A stretch of 55,000 nt of DNA from Paulinella micropora (lineage: Eukaryota; Cercozoa; Imbricatea; Euglyphida; Paulinellidae). The DNA lies in NCBI GenBank assembly GCA_019918135.1, contig WBZZ01002990.1, forward strand, positions 117,501 through 172,500, read 5' to 3'. A model generated the notes under the pieces. The model worked only from the letters and a program-made list of their open reading frames with translations. It searched no databases and was not told the origin of the DNA. Shown piece by piece: positions 1 to 8,480 of the stretch (position 1 is the first letter of the stretch; each line of letters begins with the position of its first letter). Made by a program: the position numbers and the translations under genes.

Positions 1-590
1 AACCATCTCGCCTGATCTAAGGAGGCCGTACACACCGACACACAGAACCGCTGCGATCATGATAGAGTCTGGACCCAACGCTGAGATGCTGGGAAGTGTA
101 TGCAATAGCCTTGCTACCAACACGACCGTCACTGGCAGCCTAGCTCTCGTAGCGCGAGTCCGAAGGCGCTTCACCGCGCGCTTCATCCTCGCGACGCGGG
201 GGTCATTGAATGCTTGGATTGGGAAACCAAGATCGATGTAGAAGCTCCTAACTGCAGAGACGTATCCGATGATGGTGGACGCGCAGGCGCCTCTGCTCGA
301 GCCGTCGAATGCTCTGCCTCTGCCAGTGACGGCCAGGAAGAGCCAAGTAATGAAGAACAGGAGAAGGTCGGGCGAGACTGGGAATGCGTCGTGTTGCAGG
401 TTGAAGAACGTCAGGAAAGACCAAAAGTGTCTGATGCCTGTCATGTATGTGACGCGGGAGCTCTTGCTGATGCCTGCTATGATTAGGTCTACGACGGCGG
501 GGACGAGTTGGTGGGCGAGATGGCCGGGGCGAGAACGGGCAATTGAGATGGAAACAAGCCTTCTGATCGTGCCTGCTTTAGGAATAGTGT
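1..590 (-). CDS. Tyrosine recombinase, N-terminal part (runs off window)
   Basis: A minus-strand frame open from about 590 to the window edge encodes the N-terminal core-binding domain and the start of the catalytic domain of a tyrosine recombinase. The helical segment around YMTGIRHFWSFLTFF, the later YVSAVRSFYIDLG, and the catalytic-domain entry GVYGLLRSGEMV are seen directly; the Arg of LLRSGE is the expected first catalytic Arg. The HxxR and Tyr motifs lie beyond the window. The frame overlaps the 3' end of the RNase H ORF by about 100 nt and has no clear ATG, so it may be expressed by frameshift or from an upstream start. It belongs to the retrotransposon and is not evidence of a provirus integrase. 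Confidence 0.8.
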
Positions 591-2883
591 AACGTTGTCC
601 TTTGAAAGTGCGTCTGCGAGGGAGTTGAGCGAGCGGGGGATGTGTGAGAACCTAACGATGCAGCCCAGAGCGCTGAAGGCAGCGCGTGCGGCCTTGACGG
701 CTGTGTCTAGAGCCGGTGAGTTAGCGGCTCCGGTCTTGAGGCATAAAACTGCTGCCTCGTTGTCGAGCTCAAAGAAAACAGACCGGCCTGCCAGCTTGTG
801 GCTGAGCGCACGAGCAGCAGTAGAGGGCACGAAAGCCTCTAGAACAGCCGAGCAGAGAGATATCTTCCCGAAGGCAGCCTCTCGTTCAGTGACAGAATGC
901 GGGCGATAGCCCCAATCAATCGCACTATCTGAGAGCCATGGGCCCTTTAGGACTACAAACCCTTGGCCGAAAGAAGAACCTGCGTCTGATTTGATCCAAA
1001 TGTCTGCAGAAGACTGGGACAAGTCCGAAGGCTCATAGCACCTTTGAATCACAGAGGTGGGAGGGAGAGATGCGACTGCGTCCGCTGCCCACACAATGTC
1101 TTCTTTTATTTCGGCTGGAAGGGGGAAGGGGATGTGCTTGGCAGGGCCCGACTCGGGAAGAGAGTGTCGGTGGGAGGAGACGCGTAATGCTGCCGGCCTC
1201 AGCACGGGAAAAACGGTTGCGAAGTTGAAAAGTTTCCCCAGGAGTTTGTCTAGGCCGCTGCGGGAAGGACAGCTGAGAGTTGCGACAGCTGAGTGAGCGA
1301 ACCTCTCCTTCTTCCCTGGGGGAATGGAAACAGTCGGCTCTTCCAGGGATGGCGAAAGGTCGAAAGACCAGCCGATAAAAGTCAGTGCATGGCACGGCCC
1401 TTCGAGCTTCTCCAGCTTGAATTCGAAGCCGTAACGAGCGCTAAGAAAGGCGAGGAGAGAAGAGAGCTCAGACGCTTCGTCTCTGGAACAGAGAGCGACC
1501 AGCAAGTAGTCGTCGACCCACCTGATGGGCCTAACCCAGTCGGGAAGCCATAACGAAAGAAGAAACTCGAACAGGTCTCTCCCAAATCCCTGGCGAAGCG
1601 CGCGCGCCGAAAGTGAGGCGGAGAGGTACAGCAAACCTCCCTTCCCATTCAAGAATGGTCAGGTGAAGGTCTGCAAGGCGAATAGGGACTTTCCTAAACG
1701 CCTTTGCGACGTCGAGCTTCAGCAGGAAAGGAAGGCGGCCCGAGCCCTGCTTGCTACCTGCGTGAGCGACCCTGAGAGCTCCCGCTAAGGACTTCCATTG
1801 GACGAAGTCTGTGAACAGCTTGGGAGTGGAGGCGTTGGTGGAGCGTGGACCGCCCGCGGAGAGATCTACTGTAAGCCTGAGGAAAGAACCATCCTTGGAT
1901 ACTGTACCTATCGGAGGCACTCTTGCATTTGGAAGAGGGGGAGAAGGGAACCATTGACAGAGCCAGCCTCGCCTTTGTTCTTCGTCTAGCTCAGCGGAGA
2001 CGAAGTCCCGGTTGGAAAATGCTGACGCGTAGTTGCTCAGGATGAGCGAGCCGACGCGCGGACCCTCGAAACAGATGTTTGCGCCAGAACGCAGGCCATG
2101 TAGGGCTAGATCCAGGAACAGCGGATCAGTCGCTGCCCAACAGTCGAGGGCGATAGCCTCAAGGGCCGATCTGTCAGCGACTTCTTCGGGCGAAGGGATA
2201 CTGAGAGTGGCTGCAATCTCGGCTGGGGAGGGGGCTTCTGGGACTGCTTCGTCGGCCCAGTGGAGGCCCCTGGACCTTATCGTGGCTTCATCAAGCTTGG
2301 CAAGAGTCTCTAAACGTTCGTGACGTGAAAGCCGGGAAAGCGAGTCAAAGCAAGCCCTTTGATGAGGGGAGAGGCCAGAGCGGAAGATCAGGCGCTGTTT
2401 GGCGCGTGCGCGTAAAGTTGCCTCGCGAGCGGCTGGACCCTTCGATCTCCATGCTGCGAACTCGGCCGCTTGTGCTTCCGCGAGGGCGGACCAGCAAATG
2501 CGGGACAGAACTGGAGATGTGTGATGCCTGAAGGGTGAGCGGTCCCACTTTCAGAAATTGCAGAAGCGATTGGAAGCAGGGTGGAAGGGAGACTGCCGCT
2601 CGGCTGGCACGGTGAAGTGCAGGCTAGGAGAAGCGGGCGGGCGAGGAGCTGGAAGCCGGGGGGTAGAATGAGAAGAAAGGTTATGCGGGGACGCTGATGG
2701 GGCGGCAGGGAGCGAGAGGAAGAAGCTGGAGCTGGGGGAGCGGGAGGCAGCGTGATTAGAACAGAAAACGTTGGGGGAGACGTACTGGAAGAAAGAGCGG
2801 GGGGAGGAAGGGAGCTGTAAGGAGGAAAGAGGGCGTCGGGCAAAGCCGGAAGAGGGGAAGGGGAAACGCACCGGAGAGGACAT
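489..2883 (-). pseudogene. Reverse transcriptase - RNase H polyprotein (frameshifted)
   Basis: The ATG at 2883 opens a Ser/Pro-rich N-terminus of 110 residues that meets TGA at 2551-2553. The same frame then stays open from ~2548 and carries RT landmarks: GLRSGANICFEGP, VSKDGSFLRLTVDLS, LLKLDVAKAFRKVPI and LTFGARASPGIWE. Near 1575 the coding signal moves to another frame, which has the polymerase active site WVDDYLLVA and an RNase H domain (KSDAGSSFGQGF, FELDNEAAVLCLK, HIPRSLNSLADALSK), ending at 489. RT followed by this RNase H type and then a YR is the DIRS/Ngaro order. The stop and frameshift indicate an inactive copy, although single-base sequencing errors could mimic them. Confidence 0.82.
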
Positions 2884-2888
2884 TCTAC

Positions 2889-3029
2889 CTAGGTTGCTTT
2901 TGCTTTAGCATGACTCTTGCAAGAAGCGAGGCCGTGGTCTGCGCTGTTGCAGCCTAGGCATTTGTGATGCAAAAGCTCGTTGCGCCTGCTACCCCAGGGC
3001 TTATGAGGAGCTTGCTTGGAGCATATTGG
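2889..3029 (-). CDS. gag-like zinc-knuckle C-terminus (fragment)
   Basis: Just upstream of the RT start, a minus-strand frame ends in a CX2CX4HX4C zinc knuckle (CLGCNSADHGLASC) followed by a basic tail and TAG at 2889-2891. CCHC knuckles of this spacing are typical of retroelement Gag. The frame is open to about 3029, where the sequence changes to AT-rich provirus DNA, so the rest of gag is missing. Confidence 0.65.
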   Translation of the reverse strand, partial: PICSKQAPHKPWGSRRNELLHHKCLGCNSADHGLASCKSHAKAKAT

Positions 3030-3031
3030 TA

Positions 3032-3154
3032 AGCGGATTTCAACATTTATCAGAAAAGGTAGTTAATTTAGAAAAAGAAAATAAAAATCTTATGAATATA
3101 CTACAAGACCAAGCGAACCAATTAGCAGAAATACGAGCGGAAGTATTCCCGTAA
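3032..3154 (+). CDS. 3' end of a coiled-coil provirus gene, truncated by the retroelement junction
   Basis: An open frame starting right at the junction with the retrotransposon reads GFQHLSEKVVNLEKENKNL and continues with heptad-like leucine/isoleucine spacing to a TAA at 3152-3154. AT-rich composition matches the provirus, not the retroelement. No start codon is present in the retained part, so this is the last ~40 codons of a longer gene. Function unknown; short coiled-coil proteins are common among PLV virion or accessory genes. Confidence 0.45.
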   Translation, partial: SGFQHLSEKVVNLEKENKNLMNILQDQANQLAEIRAEVFP

Positions 3155-3193
3155 GGACAAGCCCTTACAAATCCAATATAGTTTTTGAGATTG

Positions 3194-3221
3194 TAAGTGG
3201 TTTTTGTAAAAAAGCACTTAC
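3194..3221. repeat. Small inverted repeat between two provirus ORFs
   Basis: GTAAGTG (3194-3200) and CACTTAC (3215-3221) can pair across a short A/T loop in the gap between the truncated coiled-coil gene and the next small ORF. It could be a transcript 3' hairpin or chance. Confidence 0.3.
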
Positions 3222-3226
3222 TACTA

Positions 3227-3337
3227 ATGCCACCGCCTAGATTACACCCACCACCAATCATAGAGACGGAAGACCTCACACTCGAACTGAAAAACCGTGT
3301 GCTAGATGTCCAAATCAAGCAGAAGAAAAAAAGATAG
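3227..3337 (+). CDS. 36-residue Pro/Lys-rich small protein
   Basis: An ATG-started ORF of 36 codons begins MPPPRLHPPPIIETE, continues with an amphipathic charged helix and ends in a Lys/Arg run. It sits between a truncated coiled-coil gene and a small membrane protein on the same strand, with typical tight provirus spacing. No family is recognised. Short length leaves real doubt. Confidence 0.35.
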   Translation: MPPPRLHPPPIIETEDLTLELKNRVLDVQIKQKKKR

Positions 3338-3369
3338 ACCACGATTACGAGGACAGCTGGGATTGCTGT

Positions 3370-3564
3370 TTGACTAAGCGAAAAACTGACAGCCGACTTA
3401 TTAAATACTTATTTCAAATGGGTATCATTATCGCCATCATCACCCTTTGTATCGTGAGGCTATCTGAAAAGAACTTGCCGTGCGAGGTTGCCAACACTTA
3501 TGTCGGTATTTTAACACTATTAATAGGCATCTGCCTTCCTTCCCCATCTTCAAGTAAGAAGTGA
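3370..3564 (+). CDS. Small membrane protein, one or two TM segments
   Basis: The frame encodes a basic N-terminus, a hydrophobic segment (GIIIAIITLCIVRL), a short polar stretch and a second hydrophobic segment (TYVGILTLLIGICL) before a Ser/Lys tail. The only ATG is at 3418 (48 residues); the longer form needs a TTG at 3370. Small membrane proteins are usual in virophage and PLV genomes and may sit in the virion or act at entry or exit. The last codons overlap the 3' end of the convergent secreted-protein gene. Function unknown. Confidence 0.45.
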   Translation: MTKRKTDSRLIKYLFQMGIIIAIITLCIVRLSEKNLPCEVANTYVGILTLLIGICLPSPSSSKK

Positions 3565-3801
3565 GCATTCATATAGATAGACTTTATACCACGAAGCATC
3601 ATTTGAGCAGATTAGCGGAATAGCTTCATCAAAACTAACACACCAATCACTGAAAGGCTTATACACACATTTAAATTTGGTTTCTATTCCTTTTTGAATA
3701 CACCACACACAGCTTTCATTTTTTTTATCACTGACCCGTGAATAGAAATCACAAGCAGTCCGACCTAACACAGAGCACACAAATAATAATATTAATAACA
3801 T
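3550..3801 (-). CDS. Secreted Cys-rich small protein, PSI-like cysteine pattern
   Basis: The 83-residue product begins with a hydrophobic signal peptide (MLLILLFVCSVLGRTA), then carries seven further cysteines including SCVWC and SDWC. The C-x(n)-CxWC-x(n)-C-x(n)-C spacing recalls PSI (plexin-semaphorin-integrin) or other small extracellular disulfide modules; this is a pattern resemblance, not a demonstrated homology. The gene is divergent from the next gene (22 nt apart) with an AT-rich bidirectional promoter between them. A secreted protein is unusual among morphogenesis genes and may act at the host surface. Confidence 0.55.
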   Translation of the reverse strand: MLLILLFVCSVLGRTACDFYSRVSDKKNESCVWCIQKGIETKFKCVYKPFSDWCVSFDEAIPLICSNDASWYKVYLYECSLLT

Positions 3802-3823
3802 AATATATTATACAAAATATAGT
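3802..3823. promoter_or_regulatory. Bidirectional AT-rich promoter
   Basis: Only 22 bases separate the two divergent start codons, and they hold TATTATACAAAATATAG. The ATATAG/TATAC-type box just before the ATG recurs upstream of most genes of this provirus, usually behind a T-run. Confidence 0.5.
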
Positions 3824-4186
3824 ATGAGTGAGTTCAAATACCAAAAGATTATTTTTCTGAGTAATGATTTTGCTGGTGGTAGCAAGACATTTGACAAAAA
3901 CATTCAAATGAACTTTACCCCAACCAGAATGAATGTTAAGTTTATCCACTATATGAATGATATGACTGAAACGAAAACAAAAATTCTCCATATGGACCGA
4001 ATCGGAATCATTGGCACATTCGCTGATAGCAACACCGCAAACATTTCAAATCTAAGCTACAATTTGGGGATTATTAATTGGACCGACGGACAATATAGTT
4101 TTAGAGTGCTTAAAACAGACAATGGCAGTATTGAGACTGACCTGCTAGCTGGAAGAATTGTTATTTGTTTGGAATTTCTCGGCTAA
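3824..4186 (+). CDS. Unknown 120-residue provirus protein, mostly beta
   Basis: The ATG-started ORF sits immediately upstream of the packaging ATPase (13 nt gap) in the same direction. The product (MSEFKYQKIIFLSNDFAGG...) alternates short hydrophobic strands with polar loops and ends in a strand-like RIVICLEFLG, consistent with a small beta-rich fold. No signal peptide, membrane segment or catalytic motif is visible. Its place in the morphogenesis cluster suggests a minor virion or assembly protein; this is inference. Confidence 0.6.
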   Translation: MSEFKYQKIIFLSNDFAGGSKTFDKNIQMNFTPTRMNVKFIHYMNDMTETKTKILHMDRIGIIGTFADSNTANISNLSYNLGIINWTDGQYSFRVLKTDNGSIETDLLAGRIVICLEFLG

Positions 4187-4199
4187 TTAAAATATAGCT

Positions 4200-5027
4200 A
4201 TGGAGAAAATAAATAATGTAAAGGTGAAACCAGTCAAGCAAAACGGAGATGGAGACAAGTTGGCAAAAGGATATAAGTTATTTGATGAGGCATTCGCTAA
4301 CATTTTTCTTCTCGCTCGCAAGAAGAGTGGCAAGACGACCGCACTGTTTGAAATCCTGAAACGAACGACCGACAAAAAGACCCGTATTGTTATTATTGCC
4401 AGCACGATACACAAAGACCACATCTACAAAGAAATGGTTAAGCAGTTCAAGAAGAAAGGAAACCCGATGGCGATATATACATATTTGAAAACGGATGGAA
4501 TGACTGTCATTGATTACGAGTTAGATAAACTGAATAAACCTGATGAGGAGCAAGAAGAAGGCGAAATCATTCAAGACGGTAAAGAGGAAGTAGAAAAACC
4601 GAAGTTTATTTATTTTGGAAAGGAGGACGAAAAGAAAAAGGAGGTAGGCGAAAAACCCACGAGACCGAGCAAATACATTACACCAGAAGTTGTGTTCATT
4701 TTGGACGATCTTGGTAGTGGTTTAAGGGATAAGTCCGTAAGCGACCTGTTGAAAAAAAATCGCCACTACAAGTCAAAGGTGATTATGTCTAGTCAGTATC
4801 TTAACGACCTACGACCTGAGGCGATTAAACAGCTAGACTACCTTCTTATTTTTCCAGGACAGAGTGTGGATAAAATAGAACTCGTATACAAGCATCTGGA
4901 CCTTGGATACGACCTAGACTACTTCATTGGAAAATATCACGAGGCGACCAAAGAACGATTTAACTTTTTGTATGTGGATGCGGTATCGGACGAGTTGAGG
5001 CAGAATTTCAACAAAAGGTTTTTGTAA
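4200..5027 (+). CDS. A32/FtsK-HerA-like genome-packaging ATPase
   Basis: The 275-residue protein has a P-loop at residues 39-46 (ARKKSGKT, with Ala in place of the usual first Gly), a Walker B strand at 164-170 (VVFILDD) and a downstream VIMSSQY sensor-like strand at 194-200. This matches the compact A32-type ATPases that pump DNA into capsids of virophages, PLVs and nucleocytoviruses. A charged insert rich in Glu/Lys (~112-155) lies between the two motifs. It lies at the head of the morphogenesis block, followed by core protein, protease and capsid genes. Start: ATG directly after an AAAATATAG box. The frame is intact. Confidence 0.9.
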   Translation: MEKINNVKVKPVKQNGDGDKLAKGYKLFDEAFANIFLLARKKSGKTTALFEILKRTTDKKTRIVIIASTIHKDHIYKEMVKQFKKKGNPMAIYTYLKTDGMTVIDYELDKLNKPDEEQEEGEIIQDGKEEVEKPKFIYFGKEDEKKKEVGEKPTRPSKYITPEVVFILDDLGSGLRDKSVSDLLKKNRHYKSKVIMSSQYLNDLRPEAIKQLDYLLIFPGQSVDKIELVYKHLDLGYDLDYFIGKYHEATKERFNFLYVDAVSDELRQNFNKRFL

Positions 5028-5059
5028 TTTTACTAACATTATAACAAAAAATAACTCGT

Positions 5060-5098
5060 TATTTTTTATATTATTTATTTTTTCAGAACTATATATAG
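5060..5098 (+). promoter_or_regulatory. T-run plus TATATAG box upstream of core-protein gene
   Basis: A T-rich tract (ATTTTTTATATTATTTATTT) is followed by ACTATATATAG directly against the ATG. The same arrangement, a T-run then ATATA(G/C) close to the start, occurs before the genes at 5464, 7579, 8481, 10106 and 11467, suggesting a shared late-type promoter. Confidence 0.45.
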
Positions 5099-5410
5099 AT
5101 GCCAACATCACCAGTGATTATTTCACAACCAGCAGGATACAATATAGGATACAATCCAAGCCCAGTCAAAATGCCACAAGCAGGAGGGAAAAGAAAATCA
5201 AAAAAGAAACAAACAGGAGGGAAAGTTAATTGGAAAAAAGTCGGACAAGCGATATTAGATGCTAATAGATTTATCAAGAAGAACCAATTGATTTCAAGGG
5301 GTGCTACTTTTCTGAGTGATGTCGGAGTGCCTTATGCGGACCGTGTAGCGAAGGCTGCGGCCAAACAAGGCTACGGCAAGCAACGAGGAGGAGCCGTTAA
5401 GTTTCGGTAG
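5099..5410 (+). CDS. Small basic virion core-like protein with GG maturation sites
   Basis: The 103-residue product is strongly basic (GGKRKSKKKQTGGK) and holds three Gly-Gly positions (QAGG-K, QTGG-K, QRGG-A) of the sort cut by adenain/Ulp1-like viral proteases. A C-terminal hydrophobic/amphipathic part (LISRGATFLSDVGVPYADRVAK) is followed by a basic tail. The pattern resembles small DNA-condensing core proteins processed during capsid maturation, such as adenovirus core peptides, but sequence homology is not claimed. It sits between the ATPase and protease genes. Confidence 0.6.
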   Translation: MPTSPVIISQPAGYNIGYNPSPVKMPQAGGKRKSKKKQTGGKVNWKKVGQAILDANRFIKKNQLISRGATFLSDVGVPYADRVAKAAAKQGYGKQRGGAVKFR

Positions 5411-5463
5411 GCGAAGTCTCTACAAATGTAAAATCTTATATTAATTTTTTTCTAACATATACA

Positions 5464-6408
5464 ATGGTTGTAAAAAAACCGAGGAAGAAACTTAAACAAC
5501 GGCCACCGAGGATATACAAAACCAAAGATGGCCGACCATATATTAAAGTGAAAAGCAAACGAGCATATCTCAACTTTGGCGAGAAAACGAATGACCTTTC
5601 AACACTTCAAATTGTTAAACTTTTTTTGAAATATATGGGGAAGACGAAAACAAAGAATAAACGAAAGACAAAAGAGCGAATAATCAAGTCCGAATTCAAT
5701 CGCCTTGAACACGAGAACCGCAACCAGATACAAAACAACCTGCTGAAAAAATATGAACTAATACACGAGCAGGAGGAAAAGGAAAAGAAGTTAAGAGAAC
5801 AGGCAGAAGATGAGAAGAAAAGAATGGAGAGGAAGGAGAATGCTGACATTAAAGAAAGACAAGAAGAATTAATAAGGGAGGCGAAAAGAGAGCAAAAACT
5901 TATAGAGGATGTAAAATTTGAACAAGATAGAAAACTGTTATTACCACCACCCCAGCTTCACCCTCAATACATACAAGGACCGCCACAAGCACCACCACAA
6001 GCACCACCCCAAGCACCACAATTAGGCCCACCACAAGCACCACAATTAGGACCACCACAAGCACCACAATTAGGGCCACCACAAGCACCCCAAGCACCAG
6101 AAGAAAAACAGATGCCATTGAAAACAAAAGAAGAGAAAAAGGCTGAAAAAGAATTAAAAGAAAAATACATTGAATTAATGAAGAAAGCGGGCTTTACAAC
6201 TAAATTTATGAAAGGTTTGAGCAAAACAGAATTTATCAAACTTGGCACAGGAATAGAGAAAGCGATAGCCGATGCCCAATCAGCAGATGAGCAGAAAGAA
6301 CTGGCGGAACAATACAAAAAAGAATTAGAACAAGAAAAAAAGCAAGCGGAGGCCAAAGCGAAACACTTTGAAATTAAAGATAAATATCATACATATCCGC
6401 AGGTTTAA
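5464..6408 (+). CDS. Coiled-coil structural protein with PPQAP repeats
   Basis: The 314-residue product has a basic N-terminal region (~1-75), a long charged coiled coil (~85-160), a proline-rich tandem repeat (~165-212; units like GPPQAPQL), and a second coiled coil to the end. No enzyme motif is visible. It may be a scaffold or tegument-like virion protein. The ORF ends 24 nt before the first TTG of the protease frame, and the protease frame is open across the gap, so the two may once have been one polyprotein or be linked by a frameshift. Confidence 0.6.
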   Translation: MVVKKPRKKLKQRPPRIYKTKDGRPYIKVKSKRAYLNFGEKTNDLSTLQIVKLFLKYMGKTKTKNKRKTKERIIKSEFNRLEHENRNQIQNNLLKKYELIHEQEEKEKKLREQAEDEKKRMERKENADIKERQEELIREAKREQKLIEDVKFEQDRKLLLPPPQLHPQYIQGPPQAPPQAPPQAPQLGPPQAPQLGPPQAPQLGPPQAPQAPEEKQMPLKTKEEKKAEKELKEKYIELMKKAGFTTKFMKGLSKTEFIKLGTGIEKAIADAQSADEQKELAEQYKKELEQEKKQAEAKAKHFEIKDKYHTYPQV

Positions 6409-6431
6409 GAAATGATTACAAGTATCCGAAA

Positions 6432-7502
6432 TTGGATATACCCAAAACTTTGGGCCCTGCTTTGGAAAAAGAAATGAAAGCTCGGGGCAAACCACCACCA
6501 AAAAAAGTTAAAGGAAAACACACGACTGCGGGTATGGCACAAGTTATAGTAGATGAAGGTATTGATTTAGGAATAGACCAGAATGAAATGAGAAAGAAAC
6601 TTGCTGATTATTTGGGAATAAACCAAGCTGGTGCTGGGGCAAAAACGATGGAGGAATTAATCCACAAACTTTTAACGATAGCAAAAATTAAGAAATATTT
6701 GAAGAAGGGTAAATACAGGAAAAAAATGAAGAAGAAGGATTATGTAAGTAGCTTAGTAACTGAAATGAGAAGCGATCCAAACATTAAAAATCAAGTTTCA
6801 AATAATCTCGGTATAGAACCAACCGAGGAAGCAACCCCAACCCACGAAACCACCACCGAAACCATTGCCGACACATCACCAGCCCCAACACCCGACACCA
6901 TACCTGAAACCAACACCGAACCCCCGCCCGACACAACACCCGAAATCACCGCAGACACAACACCCGAAATCACCGCCGACAAAACACCCGAAATCGTGGG
7001 AGGAGGCCCCTACCGAGGATTGATGACGGATGAAATAGACACCATTATGAAAAAGCACGATTGGTATTTGGGAACAGTAGCCAGCGACGAAATAAACAAA
7101 CTGAAACCAGAAAAAAGACAGAAGTATGGCTTTATAATGAACTTGGATAAGTCTAGTCAACCAGGCTCACATTGGATTGCTGTTTGGATTGACCTAATTA
7201 AAGACAATTCCATTGAAATCTACGACCCGCTCGCACTGTATAAGCCGACCGAGCTATTTCTACACCAAATGAAACAGCTTATTGAAAAGAGTAAGCCGAA
7301 CACATATCTGCTTATGAAAGTCAATCAGGTTAAAAACCAAAGTGATACAACAGATACCTGTGGGTGGCATAGTATTAGGTTTTTGTTAGAGCGGGCGAAA
7401 GGGAACCGTTTTAAATTTGCCAGCGGTTGGACAGACTTAAAAGAAAAAGAAGCGGAGGAGTTGAAAACACAGAACGGCTACGGCTTTGACACATATATTT
7501 GA
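6432..7502 (+). CDS. Adenain/Ulp1-like cysteine maturation protease
   Basis: The C-terminal ~160 residues carry the C48/adenain triad: His247 in GSHW, Asp265 in EIYDPL and Cys310 in DTCGWH, with Gln299 a candidate for the oxyanion hole. The N-terminal half has basic helical segments, then a Thr/Pro/Glu-rich linker (~131-188) ending in IVGGGPY, a likely self-cleavage site. Such proteases mature capsid and core proteins in virophages, PLVs, Polintons and adenoviruses. The annotated start is TTG; the first ATG in frame is at 6474. The frame is also open upstream through the end of the previous gene. Strongly supported by the triad and by its position among capsid genes. Confidence 0.88.
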   Translation: MDIPKTLGPALEKEMKARGKPPPKKVKGKHTTAGMAQVIVDEGIDLGIDQNEMRKKLADYLGINQAGAGAKTMEELIHKLLTIAKIKKYLKKGKYRKKMKKKDYVSSLVTEMRSDPNIKNQVSNNLGIEPTEEATPTHETTTETIADTSPAPTPDTIPETNTEPPPDTTPEITADTTPEITADKTPEIVGGGPYRGLMTDEIDTIMKKHDWYLGTVASDEINKLKPEKRQKYGFIMNLDKSSQPGSHWIAVWIDLIKDNSIEIYDPLALYKPTELFLHQMKQLIEKSKPNTYLLMKVNQVKNQSDTTDTCGWHSIRFLLERAKGNRFKFASGWTDLKEKEAEELKTQNGYGFDTYI

Positions 7503-7578
7503 AGTAAGATGTAAAACAAAAAATATATTTTCCTATATATACGCTTCGCAATAGTTTTTGAGGTCGTAGGTTCCTACA

Positions 7579-8394
7579 ATGGATTACCGCGGTGGGCGAA
7601 GTAGTAATATTTACTATGTCAATAGCAAGAACAGGATAAACGGCACGGACAGTGATTTCACTCACGCCATTGATATGAAATCGCTAGACAACCCGACACA
7701 CTGTAAAATTTTACATATCTATGTGCCGAAGTCGTATTACTCTGTGGCAAGTCCTTACAATACTTTTATTTTGAGTGAGAATGGCAACGAGGCGGTCATT
7801 ACGATACCCGAAGGCAACTACACAATGAACAACTTAAAGAATAAGCTGGCCGAAGTGCTAACCGCAGAAAGCCCCAACGACTACACATATACAATAACAA
7901 GCAACAACACAAACACCGACCCCGAAGACGGCAAGCTAACATTCACCGTAGCGAACAATCCCATTAACATCCAACCGCGGTTTGTGTTTGACGACGAAAC
8001 AAGGGTCCACGAAATTATGGGGTTTGAACGGTCATCTACTTATTTCTTTGCTAATAATACACTGAGGTCGCCAAATGTCATAATCTTGACTGGCGAAAAA
8101 ACATTATATCTACAAAGCGACCTAGTTGGGGAAGGTGATAATCACGTGCTCCAAGAAATATACACAGCGAACGAAATCCCGTTCGGCTCTGTTATCTACG
8201 ACGGCTCGGGTAGTGAATACGGAAAAAGGCTATCTACTAGTTCAAGCAATGTGTATCGGTTTTACTTGACTGACGAAAACGACCAACCCATTAACCTAAA
8301 CGGTTTGGGTATTGTAATGACATTGTTGATTTACCGCGAGACGAATTATTTTAATTTATTTACATCATTTTTTAATTTATTGAAAAGCCGTTAA
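7579..8394 (+). CDS. Minor capsid (penton) protein
   Basis: The 271-residue protein directly precedes the major capsid gene, the usual PLV/virophage order. Its opening (NIYYVNSKNRINGTDSDFTHAID) fits the N-terminal pattern of PLV penton proteins, and the rest is beta-rich, as expected for a single jelly roll forming the five-fold vertices. MDYRGG-R at the N-terminus is a Gly-Gly site in the style of the neighbouring protease. Start: ATG at 7579 preceded by a CCTATATATACG box about 40 nt upstream. The frame is intact. Confidence 0.75.
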   Translation: MDYRGGRSSNIYYVNSKNRINGTDSDFTHAIDMKSLDNPTHCKILHIYVPKSYYSVASPYNTFILSENGNEAVITIPEGNYTMNNLKNKLAEVLTAESPNDYTYTITSNNTNTDPEDGKLTFTVANNPINIQPRFVFDDETRVHEIMGFERSSTYFFANNTLRSPNVIILTGEKTLYLQSDLVGEGDNHVLQEIYTANEIPFGSVIYDGSGSEYGKRLSTSSSNVYRFYLTDENDQPINLNGLGIVMTLLIYRETNYFNLFTSFFNLLKSR

Positions 8395-8480
8395 TTAATT
8401 ATTTTATTTTTTTCTCAGATTAAAATATAGAACCCTTTGAAAAAAAAAGCTTCACCAAAAACTTCGGGCACTTACACAAA

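Larger units (their letters stand above)
1..3030 (-). mobile_element. DIRS/Ngaro-type tyrosine-recombinase retrotransposon, decayed and truncated
   Basis: Reading on the minus strand, the order is a gag-like zinc knuckle, reverse transcriptase, RNase H and tyrosine recombinase, each in its own overlapping or adjacent frame. This order, and a YR instead of a DDE integrase, defines the DIRS/Ngaro group of retrotransposons. No methyltransferase domain of the DIRS type was seen between RNase H and YR, which slightly favours Ngaro/PAT. The element runs off the left edge. At ~3030 its gag frame meets AT-rich provirus DNA with no obvious terminal repeat, so it is also cut on that side. An in-frame stop and a frameshift show decay. 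Confidence 0.85.

Noticed and set aside
1..590. Tyrosine recombinase as the integrase of the PLV-like provirus
   Set aside because: It overlaps and follows an RT-RNase H ORF and is outside the AT-rich provirus, so it belongs to the retrotransposon.
489..1650. Overlapping ORFs on the plus strand across the RT-RNase H region
   Set aside because: The minus-strand frame carries clear RT and RNase H motifs; plus-strand ORFs are antisense shadows of GC-rich coding DNA.
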